Source of the DNA: Sphingobacterium pedocola
GTDB taxonomy: Bacteria > Bacteroidota > Bacteroidia > Sphingobacteriales > Sphingobacteriaceae
NCBI RefSeq assembly: GCF_015209965.1
Contig: NZ_MU158689.1
Location: 2,133,667 to 2,197,666 of the forward strand
Direction: 5' to 3'
DNA: 64,000 nucleotides
The notes below the pieces were generated by a model, which made no database searches, was not told the origin of the DNA, and saw only the letters and a list, made by a program, of their open reading frames with translations. Shown piece after piece: positions 56,543 through 64,000 of the stretch. Position numbers and translations under genes: made by a program. The first letter of the stretch is position 1; each line of letters begins with the position of its first letter.

Positions 56543-57883
56543 ATGAGTTTATTAATCGATAAGCAAACACGGGATGATCTCGGTATCTTTGCCCAACGTG
56601 GCAAAGAATCGATCTTCAGTATCTACAACAAAACAGCTACGTCCGGCGGATCCGAGCTATTAGAAGAGTGGTTTACCTATCCACTATCCGACGGCATCGC
56701 TATTCAGGAACGGATTGATACCATTCGGTATTTTATGATCAACCCATCGCCATTTCCATTTCAATCCACCTGGTTTGATCAGGCACTTTTTTATCTTGAT
56801 ATGGCCGATGAAAGAAGTCGGTTACAACAAGATGGGCGATCGTTTAAGCAGCTGGTGCAGTCTCTATTAGGTGCCGATACCGACTATAAAAAGATCGTCG
56901 CAGGCATTATCGCCTGTAGCGCCATCCTTCACAGTTGGAAAGAAATACTACAACAGTCGAATACCGTTGCAAACAGTATCTATGCCAAACAATTGCACAA
57001 GCTTGCTGAAAAAATGGAAGGCAGTGCGCTAGCATCCTTTCCGCATCTAAGCGAAAAACAAAAGCTAAGCCGCGAGCAGGTTGTTCAATTTGACAACGTG
57101 CTTCGGTTTGAGGAGAGAGATCTCTTTCTGCGTATGCTGCGCGATATCTACACGTTGGATGTCTACCTCTGTGCGGCAGGTGTCGCTCGCGAACAAAATT
57201 TCAATCTACCCGAAGTCAACACATCCAATGACGAGAAGTTAGCCTACGAAAAGGTGTGGCATCCACTGGTACAAGGAGCACGTGGTAATGACCTGCTGAT
57301 GGATAAATCAACAAACATCACCTTTCTTACCGGTGCAAATATGGCAGGTAAATCCACCTTTATGAAATCATTAGGCATTGCCCTCTTTTTGGCACATATC
57401 GGATTTCCCGTACCGGCCCATAAATTGGTTTTTACCCCGCGCGACGCTATTTACACCTCCATCAACCTGCCTGATAATATACAGATGGGCTATAGCCATT
57501 TCTACGCCGAAGTGCTACGCATCAAGAAAGTCGCACAGCAACTCGCCGAGGGCAAGAAACTATTCGTTGTGTTTGACGAAATGTTCAGAGGTACAAATGT
57601 CAAAGATGCGTTCGAAGGCACCGTAGCCGTCGTGTCGCAGTTGTACCAGCATCCCGGGTGTCAGTTTGTAATCTCAACCCATATTCTCGAGGCAGGAGAA
57701 CAACTGGCGAGCCAGTTTACCGATATCCAGTTCGTTTATCTGCCTACCGTTATGCAGGGCGGCACGCCGACCTATACGTATGCCCTTCAACAGGGCATTA
57801 CTGCCGATCGGCACGGTATGATCATCATTGAAAACGAGGGTATAATTGATTTGTTAACCCCTCAAAAATCTACACAAGCATGA
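56543..57883 (+). CDS. MutS-family ATPase, short form, copy 1
   Basis: A 446-residue protein with a MutS lever/clamp-like helical region (about 20-230) and a MutS ATPase domain. Walker A is GANMAGKS (264-271), the active-site Walker B is FVVFDEMFRGTNV with D345-E346, and ISTHILE follows. The N-terminal mismatch-recognition and connector domains of true MutS are missing, so classical mismatch repair is unlikely. Cytoplasmic; starts 2 bp after the permease stop and overlaps copy 2 by 4 bp (ATGA). The function is unknown. Confidence 0.88.
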   Translation: MSLLIDKQTRDDLGIFAQRGKESIFSIYNKTATSGGSELLEEWFTYPLSDGIAIQERIDTIRYFMINPSPFPFQSTWFDQALFYLDMADERSRLQQDGRSFKQLVQSLLGADTDYKKIVAGIIACSAILHSWKEILQQSNTVANSIYAKQLHKLAEKMEGSALASFPHLSEKQKLSREQVVQFDNVLRFEERDLFLRMLRDIYTLDVYLCAAGVAREQNFNLPEVNTSNDEKLAYEKVWHPLVQGARGNDLLMDKSTNITFLTGANMAGKSTFMKSLGIALFLAHIGFPVPAHKLVFTPRDAIYTSINLPDNIQMGYSHFYAEVLRIKKVAQQLAEGKKLFVVFDEMFRGTNVKDAFEGTVAVVSQLYQHPGCQFVISTHILEAGEQLASQFTDIQFVYLPTVMQGGTPTYTYALQQGITADRHGMIIIENEGIIDLLTPQKSTQA

Positions 57884-59226
57884 GCTTCATTACGGATACC
57901 CAAACCTTAAAGGACCTCAACATCCTTGGAAAATATAGGCGGGATTCCATATTTTCCCTTTACAATCAAACCAGTACATTTGGCGGCGAGCGACTATTGG
58001 AAGATATGTTTCAAAATCCGATGGCTAACCTTGCAGACATCAAGCACCGCGGAGCCGTTATCGCATTTTTTCGCCAACAAGAGAAGCCTTTCACGATCGA
58101 TCTGGATGATTTAGAACGCGCGCAAGGTTTCGCCAATAGTTATGCCAACAATTCATACCTCGGTAGCGTATTGACGGTAGGCCGACAAACCGTGTTGGCA
58201 AAGTTGGGGCTTAACGAAGAGCAGAAACATTATGAATCCGGTGTAAGGGCCTTACTGCGTTTACTGGTTGCCCTTGGCGACTATCTTTCCGTTCTTCGTG
58301 CGGGCGATCGGGAGCAGGTGCTGCAGTACACCCCCCTTCACGATTCCTGGTTGAACAATACGGCAGAGGTTGCACGTTTGCAACTGGAAGTAGCACAAAA
58401 TGAAGACTTCATTCCACTTCAGGTCGCGGCCAAATGCGATTACTATCTACGCAATAAATGGGCTACAGCAATACAAGATAGCCTCGCCATGCTCTACTAC
58501 ATCGACGCTTACCAGGCAATAGCCGCTGTGGCTAATGCGCGTAATTTTGTCGCGGCAGTTCCCTGTGAAACCCATCTGCAGCACATCGAGATCAAGAATG
58601 TCTATCACCCGACCGTTCCAAATGCGGTAGGCAACGACCTGTGTTACCGCAAAGATGAAAACCTGATCTTCCTCACGGGAGCCAATATGGCCGGAAAATC
58701 GACCTATATGAAAAGCCTGGGTATAGCCATTTACCTCGCCCATATGGGGCTTCCAGTAGCTGCAGATGCGATGTACTTCTCTGTAAAGGATGGGTTATAT
58801 TCTTCCATCAACGTGGAAGACAATATTGATTTAGGGCATAGCCATTATTATGCAGAGGTGCTACGCGTAAAAAAAATAGCAACTGCTGTGCACGCAGGCA
58901 ACAGCCTGCTCATCATCTTCGATGAACTCTTTAAAGGTACAAACGTCAAGGATGCTTTCGAAGCCACCCTTGCCGTCACCAGCGCATTTCAGCGGCATAC
59001 CAATTGCCAATATCTAATCTCTACCCACATTGTAGAAGTCGGTGAAAAGTTGCAGGAAAATACACCCCAAGTACAATTCATTTATATGCCCACGGTGATG
59101 AAGGCGCAGGTACCCACTTACACCTATAAATCCAAGATAGGCATCAGCAGCGATAAGCACGGTATGGTACTCATACAAAAAGAAAACGTGCTTGAATTAT
59201 TAGAAAAAAGTAGAACAAAATTTTAG
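57880..59226 (+). CDS. MutS-family ATPase, short form, copy 2
   Basis: A 448-residue paralogue of the preceding protein, equal in length and domain order. Walker A is GANMAGKS (267-274), Walker B is LIIFDELFKGTNV, and STHIVEVGE follows. The N-terminal opening (SIFSLYNQTSTFGGERLLED) matches that of copy 1. The pair overlaps by 4 bp, which implies translational coupling and equal dosage, as for a heterodimer. Both lack the mismatch-binding domain. Confidence 0.88.
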   Translation: MSFITDTQTLKDLNILGKYRRDSIFSLYNQTSTFGGERLLEDMFQNPMANLADIKHRGAVIAFFRQQEKPFTIDLDDLERAQGFANSYANNSYLGSVLTVGRQTVLAKLGLNEEQKHYESGVRALLRLLVALGDYLSVLRAGDREQVLQYTPLHDSWLNNTAEVARLQLEVAQNEDFIPLQVAAKCDYYLRNKWATAIQDSLAMLYYIDAYQAIAAVANARNFVAAVPCETHLQHIEIKNVYHPTVPNAVGNDLCYRKDENLIFLTGANMAGKSTYMKSLGIAIYLAHMGLPVAADAMYFSVKDGLYSSINVEDNIDLGHSHYYAEVLRVKKIATAVHAGNSLLIIFDELFKGTNVKDAFEATLAVTSAFQRHTNCQYLISTHIVEVGEKLQENTPQVQFIYMPTVMKAQVPTYTYKSKIGISSDKHGMVLIQKENVLELLEKSRTKF

Positions 59227-59229
59227 AAC

Positions 59230-62061
59230 ATGCGATACACCCCACTATTTTTCACGTTACTGGCACTCTTGCCAGCAACAACAAATTACACCTATGCTAC
59301 GGCGGTGGCCCCGAGCCAACAGGTGGCCAATCACCCTAACGACGAAATACCGTTAAATCCCAAGGTCAAAGTAGGCAAGCTCGCCAATGGCTTCCAGTAT
59401 TTCATTATGCAGAATACCGAGCCTAAGGAACGCGTGCTGTTCTATCTGGCCAACAAGATAGGTTCCTTACAAGAAACCGATAAGCAGCAGGGATTGGCCC
59501 ACTTTCTGGAACACATGAATTTTAACGGCACCGAACATTTCCCGAAGAATGCACTAATCGACTACCTACAAAAGGCAGGCATACGCTTCGGTGCAGATCT
59601 AAATGCGTACACTGGCTTCGAAGAAACCGTATACCAACTTCCGCTTCCCACTACAGATCCTGAGCTCTTGAAGCAAGGCCTCTTGATCATGCGCGATTGG
59701 GCTGCGGGCGCTTTATTAGAAAGTGAAGAAATCGATCAGGAACGAGGCGTTATCTTAGAAGAGAAGAGGCAACGCGACGGCTTATCCAATCGCCTGCAGG
59801 AAAAGACTTTTCCAATGCTAACGAATAATTCGCGCTATGCACACCGCATGCCCATTGGCACCGAAGAGGTGCTTAAGAATTTCAAACACGCCGAGATCCG
59901 TAAGTTTCATCAAGACTGGTACCGTCCCGAGCTCCAGGCACTCATCGTCGTTGGCGATATCCAGCCAGCGGAAATTGAAAAAGCCATCATCGAACAGTTT
60001 TCGGGTCTTAAAAATCCACGGAAAGCGCCGAAACTACAGCACTATCCTATTGCGCTTACCGGTAAAAATCAATTCCTTGCTTTTACAGACGAAGAGGTTA
60101 CGCAAACATCACTACAGATACTGTATAAACAAGAAGCCGAGAAGACTACCCGTGTAAAAGATTACAAGACTTCTTTGGCAAAGAATCTCTTTATTCAACT
60201 CACCAATACCCGATTGGCCGAGCAGACACGTCGGGCAGCCACACCGTATCTCAATGCCGCACTCAGCAACAGTGCAATGGTAAGCAACCTTGAAACCAAC
60301 GGCATACAGATTATGCCCAAACCCGGCGAGCTACAAGCTAGCATCGACTCGGTGTACTACATACTGGCTCAAATCAAACAATACGGGTTTACCGAAACCG
60401 AAATCGAACGACTCAAAACAAGCTATCATTCCAGCCTGGATCAAAGTCTAAAAGAATATGACAAAGCCGATTCCAAGTCGTTTATGGATCAGATTCTGGC
60501 ATATTACCTAAAAAACGAACCAGCACCATCCTTTGATTACCTTTATCCAATTTTAAAAGATGCCGTTAACGGGGTTACGCTCCAAGATATACAGCAGTAC
60601 GCGACAGATTTTGATGGACTCAAGAATCGGGATATGATTCTCGTTCATACCAAAGAGACCGAAAAAGTACCCGCAGAACAGGAAATCAACAGCTGGTTAA
60701 TTGCTGCACAGCAGCAGCAGGTACGTCCTTATGAAGAAGAGCAGGTCGCTAACACCTTGTTGCCAAACTTGCCGGCACCGGGGAGCATCTTAAGCGAAAG
60801 CCGGGATACAACAGTACACACACAAACATTACTTCTGAGCAACGGCGTCAAGGTAATTCTAAAGCCTACTTCGTTCAAGAATGATGAGATCCAGATTACG
60901 TCTTTCAGTCCCGGAGGATATTCGCTTTACGACCTAGCGGATTACCAATCGGCTGTAAATGCAACAAGTATTGTATCCAATAGTGGATTGGGGCCATTTA
61001 ATTCACTTCAGCTTTCACGCTACCTTACCGGAAAAAACGCGTCCGCATCGCCATTCATCAACGAGATTGGCGAAGGAATAAAGGGCTATGCTACAAAAGA
61101 AGATCTCAAAACCACTTTCGAGCTAATCTACGGTTACTTTAATGCCACGCGCCTGGATAAAGACCTCAACGAAGCCAATCTCGAAAAGAGCAAGCTCGCA
61201 CTACAGAACCGACACTTGCAGCCCAGCAACGTCTTTTCCGATTCGATAGCTACCATTCTTTACAATCACGATCCACGCAAAACTGCACCTACCGCAGCCA
61301 AGATCGACCAGATCGATTTAGAAAGATCGCTACAGATTTTTCAAGAACGCTTTGCCGATGCGTCAGACTTTACGTTTGTTATTGTGGGCAACTTTGATCG
61401 CGAACTCATTGATCCCTATATCGAGCAGTATCTTGCTACATTGCCAAACTTGCAGCGCAAAGAACAATTCCGGGATAATGGAGCCTATCCTCCGGCAAAA
61501 GGGATGGCCGTCGATATTCGTAAAGGACATGATGATAAATCCACGGTAGCTATGGCGTATTTAGGAGCATACGAAGGGTACAGTGAATACAACAACCTTT
61601 TGATAGGCGCCTTATCCAGCTGTTTAACGGTCAAGCTCACCGAGCGTCTACGCGAAAAAGAAGGCGGCGTATATTCGATCAGTGTATCACCTTCCCTCGC
61701 AAAAAATCCACGTAAGCGATTTGGCATGAACATCTCTTTTACGACTGGTCCCGAGCAGGTCGAAAAACTCACATCAGCTGTTGTTGAAGAGATCGAGCTG
61801 ATCCGGAAAAATGGTCCGATTCAGGAAGACATTGATAAATACATTGCGGAAAAGCTCTTGAGCAGCGATCAACAATTGCAGGCGAACGGATTTTGGCTTT
61901 CCTATCTATTGAGCAGCGCAGTCGATCAGCTTGATCCGGCACGTATCTTTAATGAAAAAGAAGCTATAAAATCGATTACCCCGGCCAAAGTTCAGGAAAT
62001 CGCACAGCGGTACCTTGATCCATCCAGTCTGTTTAAATTTGTGCTGTATCCAGAGAAATAA
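59230..62061 (+). CDS. M16-family zinc metalloprotease, double-unit, secreted
   Basis: A 943-residue protein with an N-terminal signal (FFTLLALLPATTNYTYA). The inverted zinc motif is H91-F-L-E94-H95, with the third ligand E171 in EIDQERGVILEEK, the exact HxxEH-x75-E spacing. A second, inactive M16 unit fills the C-terminal half (about 520-940; GKGYATKEDL-like strands, then KLTERLREKEGGVYSISVSP). It degrades peptides in the periplasm. It starts 3 bp after MutS copy 2 and is the last gene of the operon. Pairing with the ABC exporter may mean peptide processing or clearance. Confidence 0.93.
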   Translation: MRYTPLFFTLLALLPATTNYTYATAVAPSQQVANHPNDEIPLNPKVKVGKLANGFQYFIMQNTEPKERVLFYLANKIGSLQETDKQQGLAHFLEHMNFNGTEHFPKNALIDYLQKAGIRFGADLNAYTGFEETVYQLPLPTTDPELLKQGLLIMRDWAAGALLESEEIDQERGVILEEKRQRDGLSNRLQEKTFPMLTNNSRYAHRMPIGTEEVLKNFKHAEIRKFHQDWYRPELQALIVVGDIQPAEIEKAIIEQFSGLKNPRKAPKLQHYPIALTGKNQFLAFTDEEVTQTSLQILYKQEAEKTTRVKDYKTSLAKNLFIQLTNTRLAEQTRRAATPYLNAALSNSAMVSNLETNGIQIMPKPGELQASIDSVYYILAQIKQYGFTETEIERLKTSYHSSLDQSLKEYDKADSKSFMDQILAYYLKNEPAPSFDYLYPILKDAVNGVTLQDIQQYATDFDGLKNRDMILVHTKETEKVPAEQEINSWLIAAQQQQVRPYEEEQVANTLLPNLPAPGSILSESRDTTVHTQTLLLSNGVKVILKPTSFKNDEIQITSFSPGGYSLYDLADYQSAVNATSIVSNSGLGPFNSLQLSRYLTGKNASASPFINEIGEGIKGYATKEDLKTTFELIYGYFNATRLDKDLNEANLEKSKLALQNRHLQPSNVFSDSIATILYNHDPRKTAPTAAKIDQIDLERSLQIFQERFADASDFTFVIVGNFDRELIDPYIEQYLATLPNLQRKEQFRDNGAYPPAKGMAVDIRKGHDDKSTVAMAYLGAYEGYSEYNNLLIGALSSCLTVKLTERLREKEGGVYSISVSPSLAKNPRKRFGMNISFTTGPEQVEKLTSAVVEEIELIRKNGPIQEDIDKYIAEKLLSSDQQLQANGFWLSYLLSSAVDQLDPARIFNEKEAIKSITPAKVQEIAQRYLDPSSLFKFVLYPEK

Positions 62062-62081
62062 ATAGGCAGACAGTTGCAAAC

Positions 62082-62112
62082 ATTACCAGGGCATTCCAAG
62101 CGCCCTGGTAAT
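62082..62112. terminator. Bidirectional intrinsic terminator
   Basis: ATTACCAGGGC (62082-62092) pairs with GCCCTGGTAAT (62102-62112), followed by TTTT. It lies between the convergent M16 and CE7 genes. Confidence 0.8.
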
Positions 62113-62120
62113 TTTACATA

Positions 62121-63437
62121 TTATTTTTTATTCAGCCTTTCCAAAAGCCAGTCCGTTACTTTCAGATTCTGCTCAGCGTGCGTCCAGTGTCCTGTTTCCT
62201 GCAGAAGGTAAAGCTCTTTCGGCGCATTTATCAGATTGTATGCCGCGTAATACGATGTGGGAGGACATACCTCATCGTTATATCCCCAGGTATAAAATCC
62301 AGGTACGGTAACATAACGCGCAAAATTAACCACATCGTAATACGCAGAGACTTTGATCTTTTGGGCCGTTGCCGCATCAGATACATCAGCTGTGTTAAAC
62401 ATATGTGGCCATCCTCCTGCCCTACCATGCACGTAGCCTGTAAGATCGCATAAAGCGGGGTAATTTGAGACAAGACCTTTTACCCGCTTATCCAGAGCCG
62501 CCGTGACAATGGACAATGCCCCGCCTTGGCTTCCACCTGCCACCAGCATGTTCTCTCCATCAAAATCGGCGAGCGAAGTCAGAAAATCAACAGCTCTTAC
62601 ACAGCCCAGATATACCCTTTTGTAGTAATATTGATCACGGTTATCGAGGTTAAAAAATGGATAATCTTTTAACGCACCGGAAGCAAGCGTGTTATACAGT
62701 TCCGCCGGATACGTAACCGGAATACCATGAATACCAAGCTGCAGCGCGATAATTCCCTTCTCGGCCAGTTGTGTGGATCCATCATACGGACGAATCCCTG
62801 CACCAGGTACGTGCAATACGGCTGGATATTGACCTGCTTTTTTTGGTCTGCTCAGGATGCCGTACATTCTGCTTCCCGTCTGATAGTTCTGAAAACTGAC
62901 CTGATATACATCTACCGTTTCCGTACCACGTTCGGGCAGCAACACCATCTTTGCATCCAGCGGTAGCTGCTGCGCCTTCTCTTTCTCTCTGCTCCAAAAG
63001 GCCATAAAATCATCCGGTAAAACCTGTGTCGGCGAAATAGCTTCCGGAGCGAAAGCAGCGGTAGCGATTCCCCGATAAGAACGACCATCCACTTCGACGG
63101 AGACTTCACAGCGCAAAAATCCGGGCTTCTTTAAGTCCGCCGCTGATCCTACCGTACTTACTTTTGACTTGAGCAAAGATTTGCCGGTCTGTAGTGGTTT
63201 CATCTTTTCCGGTCCTATACTGTACGAGATTTCCACATCTGTCATCGGTACCTGGTTGCGGATCACCCGCACTTCAAAGGAAGCCTTCTCACCAAGGGCA
63301 TACGTCCAGTCGGACTTATCCGGACTTACCAAGACCTGGATTAATTGATTATTTCTAGATTGTGCAAAACCAGAAAATATAAAAATGCAAAGAAAAAGTA
63401 CAGCAAATAGATTTCTTAAAAAACAACTTTTGTTCAT
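62121..63437 (-). CDS. Secreted acetylxylan esterase-like protein (CE7/AXE1)
   Basis: About 438 residues from 63437 (MNKSCFLRNLFAVLFLCIF), with a signal peptide ending near SGFAQ. An N-terminal beta domain (30-135) precedes the alpha/beta-hydrolase of the CE7 family: PDDFMAFWSREKEKA opening, nucleophile S303 in GGSQGGALSI, acid in GYNDEVCPP and histidine in ETGHWTH. Substrates of CE7 enzymes are acetylated oligosaccharides. No xylanase lies nearby, so it is an isolated enzyme. The ten in-frame residues upstream are probably not used. Confidence 0.9.
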   Translation of the reverse strand: MNKSCFLRNLFAVLFLCIFIFSGFAQSRNNQLIQVLVSPDKSDWTYALGEKASFEVRVIRNQVPMTDVEISYSIGPEKMKPLQTGKSLLKSKVSTVGSAADLKKPGFLRCEVSVEVDGRSYRGIATAAFAPEAISPTQVLPDDFMAFWSREKEKAQQLPLDAKMVLLPERGTETVDVYQVSFQNYQTGSRMYGILSRPKKAGQYPAVLHVPGAGIRPYDGSTQLAEKGIIALQLGIHGIPVTYPAELYNTLASGALKDYPFFNLDNRDQYYYKRVYLGCVRAVDFLTSLADFDGENMLVAGGSQGGALSIVTAALDKRVKGLVSNYPALCDLTGYVHGRAGGWPHMFNTADVSDAATAQKIKVSAYYDVVNFARYVTVPGFYTWGYNDEVCPPTSYYAAYNLINAPKELYLLQETGHWTHAEQNLKVTDWLLERLNKK

Positions 63438-63505
63438 GGATAAGGTCAATAAAGGTTTACATATCATTTCCCGTTAAAGCTAGCCAAAATTTCATAAAAT
63501 TGCAA

Positions 63506-64000
63506 TCAGCTCCGTATTTCCTTTCGCATAAAGATATAGTATGAAATCGCAAAGCATACGACCGTCGCCGCAATAAGTGCACTTAGTTGTGGCCATACGA
63601 TCAGGAGACTGTCGCGAACGCCAAGGGGTGAGGGGATTGCTCCGATCATCTGTTCCATTGATACCGGGCCAAGACTGCGGACCGAAGGGGTCAACAGCGT
63701 GGTGGTTGCATCGGTATAAAGCTGCCCGGGAGAAAGTCGCAGTAGATTCAATATCACCTCATTGTATTTGATCAACTGCGCTTCCGACAGGTAATTTGGA
63801 TTGGGTAGCACAGCATGTACAAGCAGATTGATCACGATCGGAAAAAAAACCGTAAAAAACAACCAAATACCAATAGCGGTGAGCGCAGACGTCGCGGCCT
63901 GTTTAAACCGGATGGAAAGCAAGATGGAAAGACTAAGCCAAAAGCCGATGTAGATCACGCTTAGGATCACAAATCCAAAAATCCGCAAAAACTCCTGCGG
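63506..64000 (-). CDS. ABC-2 type permease, C-terminal part (cut by window end)
   Basis: The last 164 codons of an inner-membrane permease; the frame is open to the window edge, so the real start lies outside. It has helices around VILSVIYIGFWLSLSILLS and ALTAIGIWLFFTVFFPIVIN, a periplasmic stretch with VPNPN-like residues, and a last helix (AATVVCFAISYYIFM). This resembles the DUF3526/NosY-like permease group. The gap to the CE7 gene is about 70 bp. Its ATPase would lie beyond the window. Confidence 0.8.
   Translation of the reverse strand, partial: PQEFLRIFGFVILSVIYIGFWLSLSILLSIRFKQAATSALTAIGIWLFFTVFFPIVINLLVHAVLPNPNYLSEAQLIKYNEVILNLLRLSPGQLYTDATTTLLTPSVRSLGPVSMEQMIGAIPSPLGVRDSLLIVWPQLSALIAATVVCFAISYYIFMRKEIRS

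Noticed and set aside
56543..59226. Tandem genes as canonical mismatch repair MutS
   Set aside because: At about 447 residues each they lack the mismatch-recognition and connector domains; only the helical core and ATPase remain.
1..64000. CRISPR arrays, insertion sequences, integrase/att sites and rRNA
   Set aside because: I saw no regularly spaced direct repeats, transposase or integrase motifs or rRNA segments; the only tRNA found is tRNA-Cys.

Overview
The window looks like a chromosomal segment of a Bacteroidota bacterium of the Sphingobacteriaceae type (Sphingobacterium/Pedobacter relatives). The evidence is several SusC/SusD outer-membrane pairs, an ECF sigma/FecR system with an STN-type SusC, a GldG-like ABC permease, Bacteroidota promoters (TTTG, about 20 bp, TAnnTTTG), and lipoproteins with Bacteroidota-style signal peptides. 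I saw no mobile element, CRISPR array or rRNA.

Region 1 (1-9.7 kb) is mostly core genome: the end of purB, an Nfu iron-sulfur scaffold, a YtcJ-like amidohydrolase lipoprotein, lipA, an outer-membrane barrel protein, tRNA-Cys, a 59-residue basic protein, pgk, sppA, folK and an Hpt-domain protein.

Region 2 (9.9-29.5 kb) is the most interesting part: an apparent Sus-like aminophosphonate utilisation locus. An XRE-cupin regulator sits beside a divergent operon for a PhnX-like HAD hydrolase and an HpnW/PbfD-type FAD oxidoreductase. A PbfA-like PLP enzyme (class III aminotransferase fold) is followed by an MFS transporter. A nine-gene operon then encodes two SusC/SusD pairs, a fasciclin lipoprotein, a DUF5007-like lipoprotein, an alkaline-phosphatase-superfamily/LamG protein with eroded metal ligands, a small lipoprotein and a purple-acid-phosphatase-like enzyme. 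A palindrome of the form TAAACA-n-TGTTTA occurs at three of the four promoters, merging with the -7 box, and a weaker copy lies near the regulator's own promoter. This points to one regulon covering outer-membrane uptake, inner-membrane uptake and C-P bond cleavage.

Region 3 (29.8-45.8 kb) is a beta-mannan/glucomannan utilisation locus in two operons. The first holds SusC, SusD, a surface glycan-binding lipoprotein and two GH26 mannanases. The second holds GH30, a CE1-like esterase, GH130, a GPH sugar symporter and a cellobiose/mannobiose 2-epimerase. An AraC regulator lies upstream. Mannan would be cut to mannobiose, epimerised to mannosyl-glucose and phosphorolysed. The two operon promoters share a -7 box and an upstream element at nearly the same spacing.

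Region 4 (45.9-64 kb) has an ECF sigma/FecR/STN-SusC/SusD signalling and uptake set. It is followed by a tight operon of an ABC ATPase, a permease-GldG fusion, two tandem MutS-family ATPases and a large M16 metalloprotease. A CE7 acetyl esterase and a truncated ABC permease gene lie on the opposite strand at the end.

All calls rest on reading the sequence and remembered family features; no database search or structure prediction was run.
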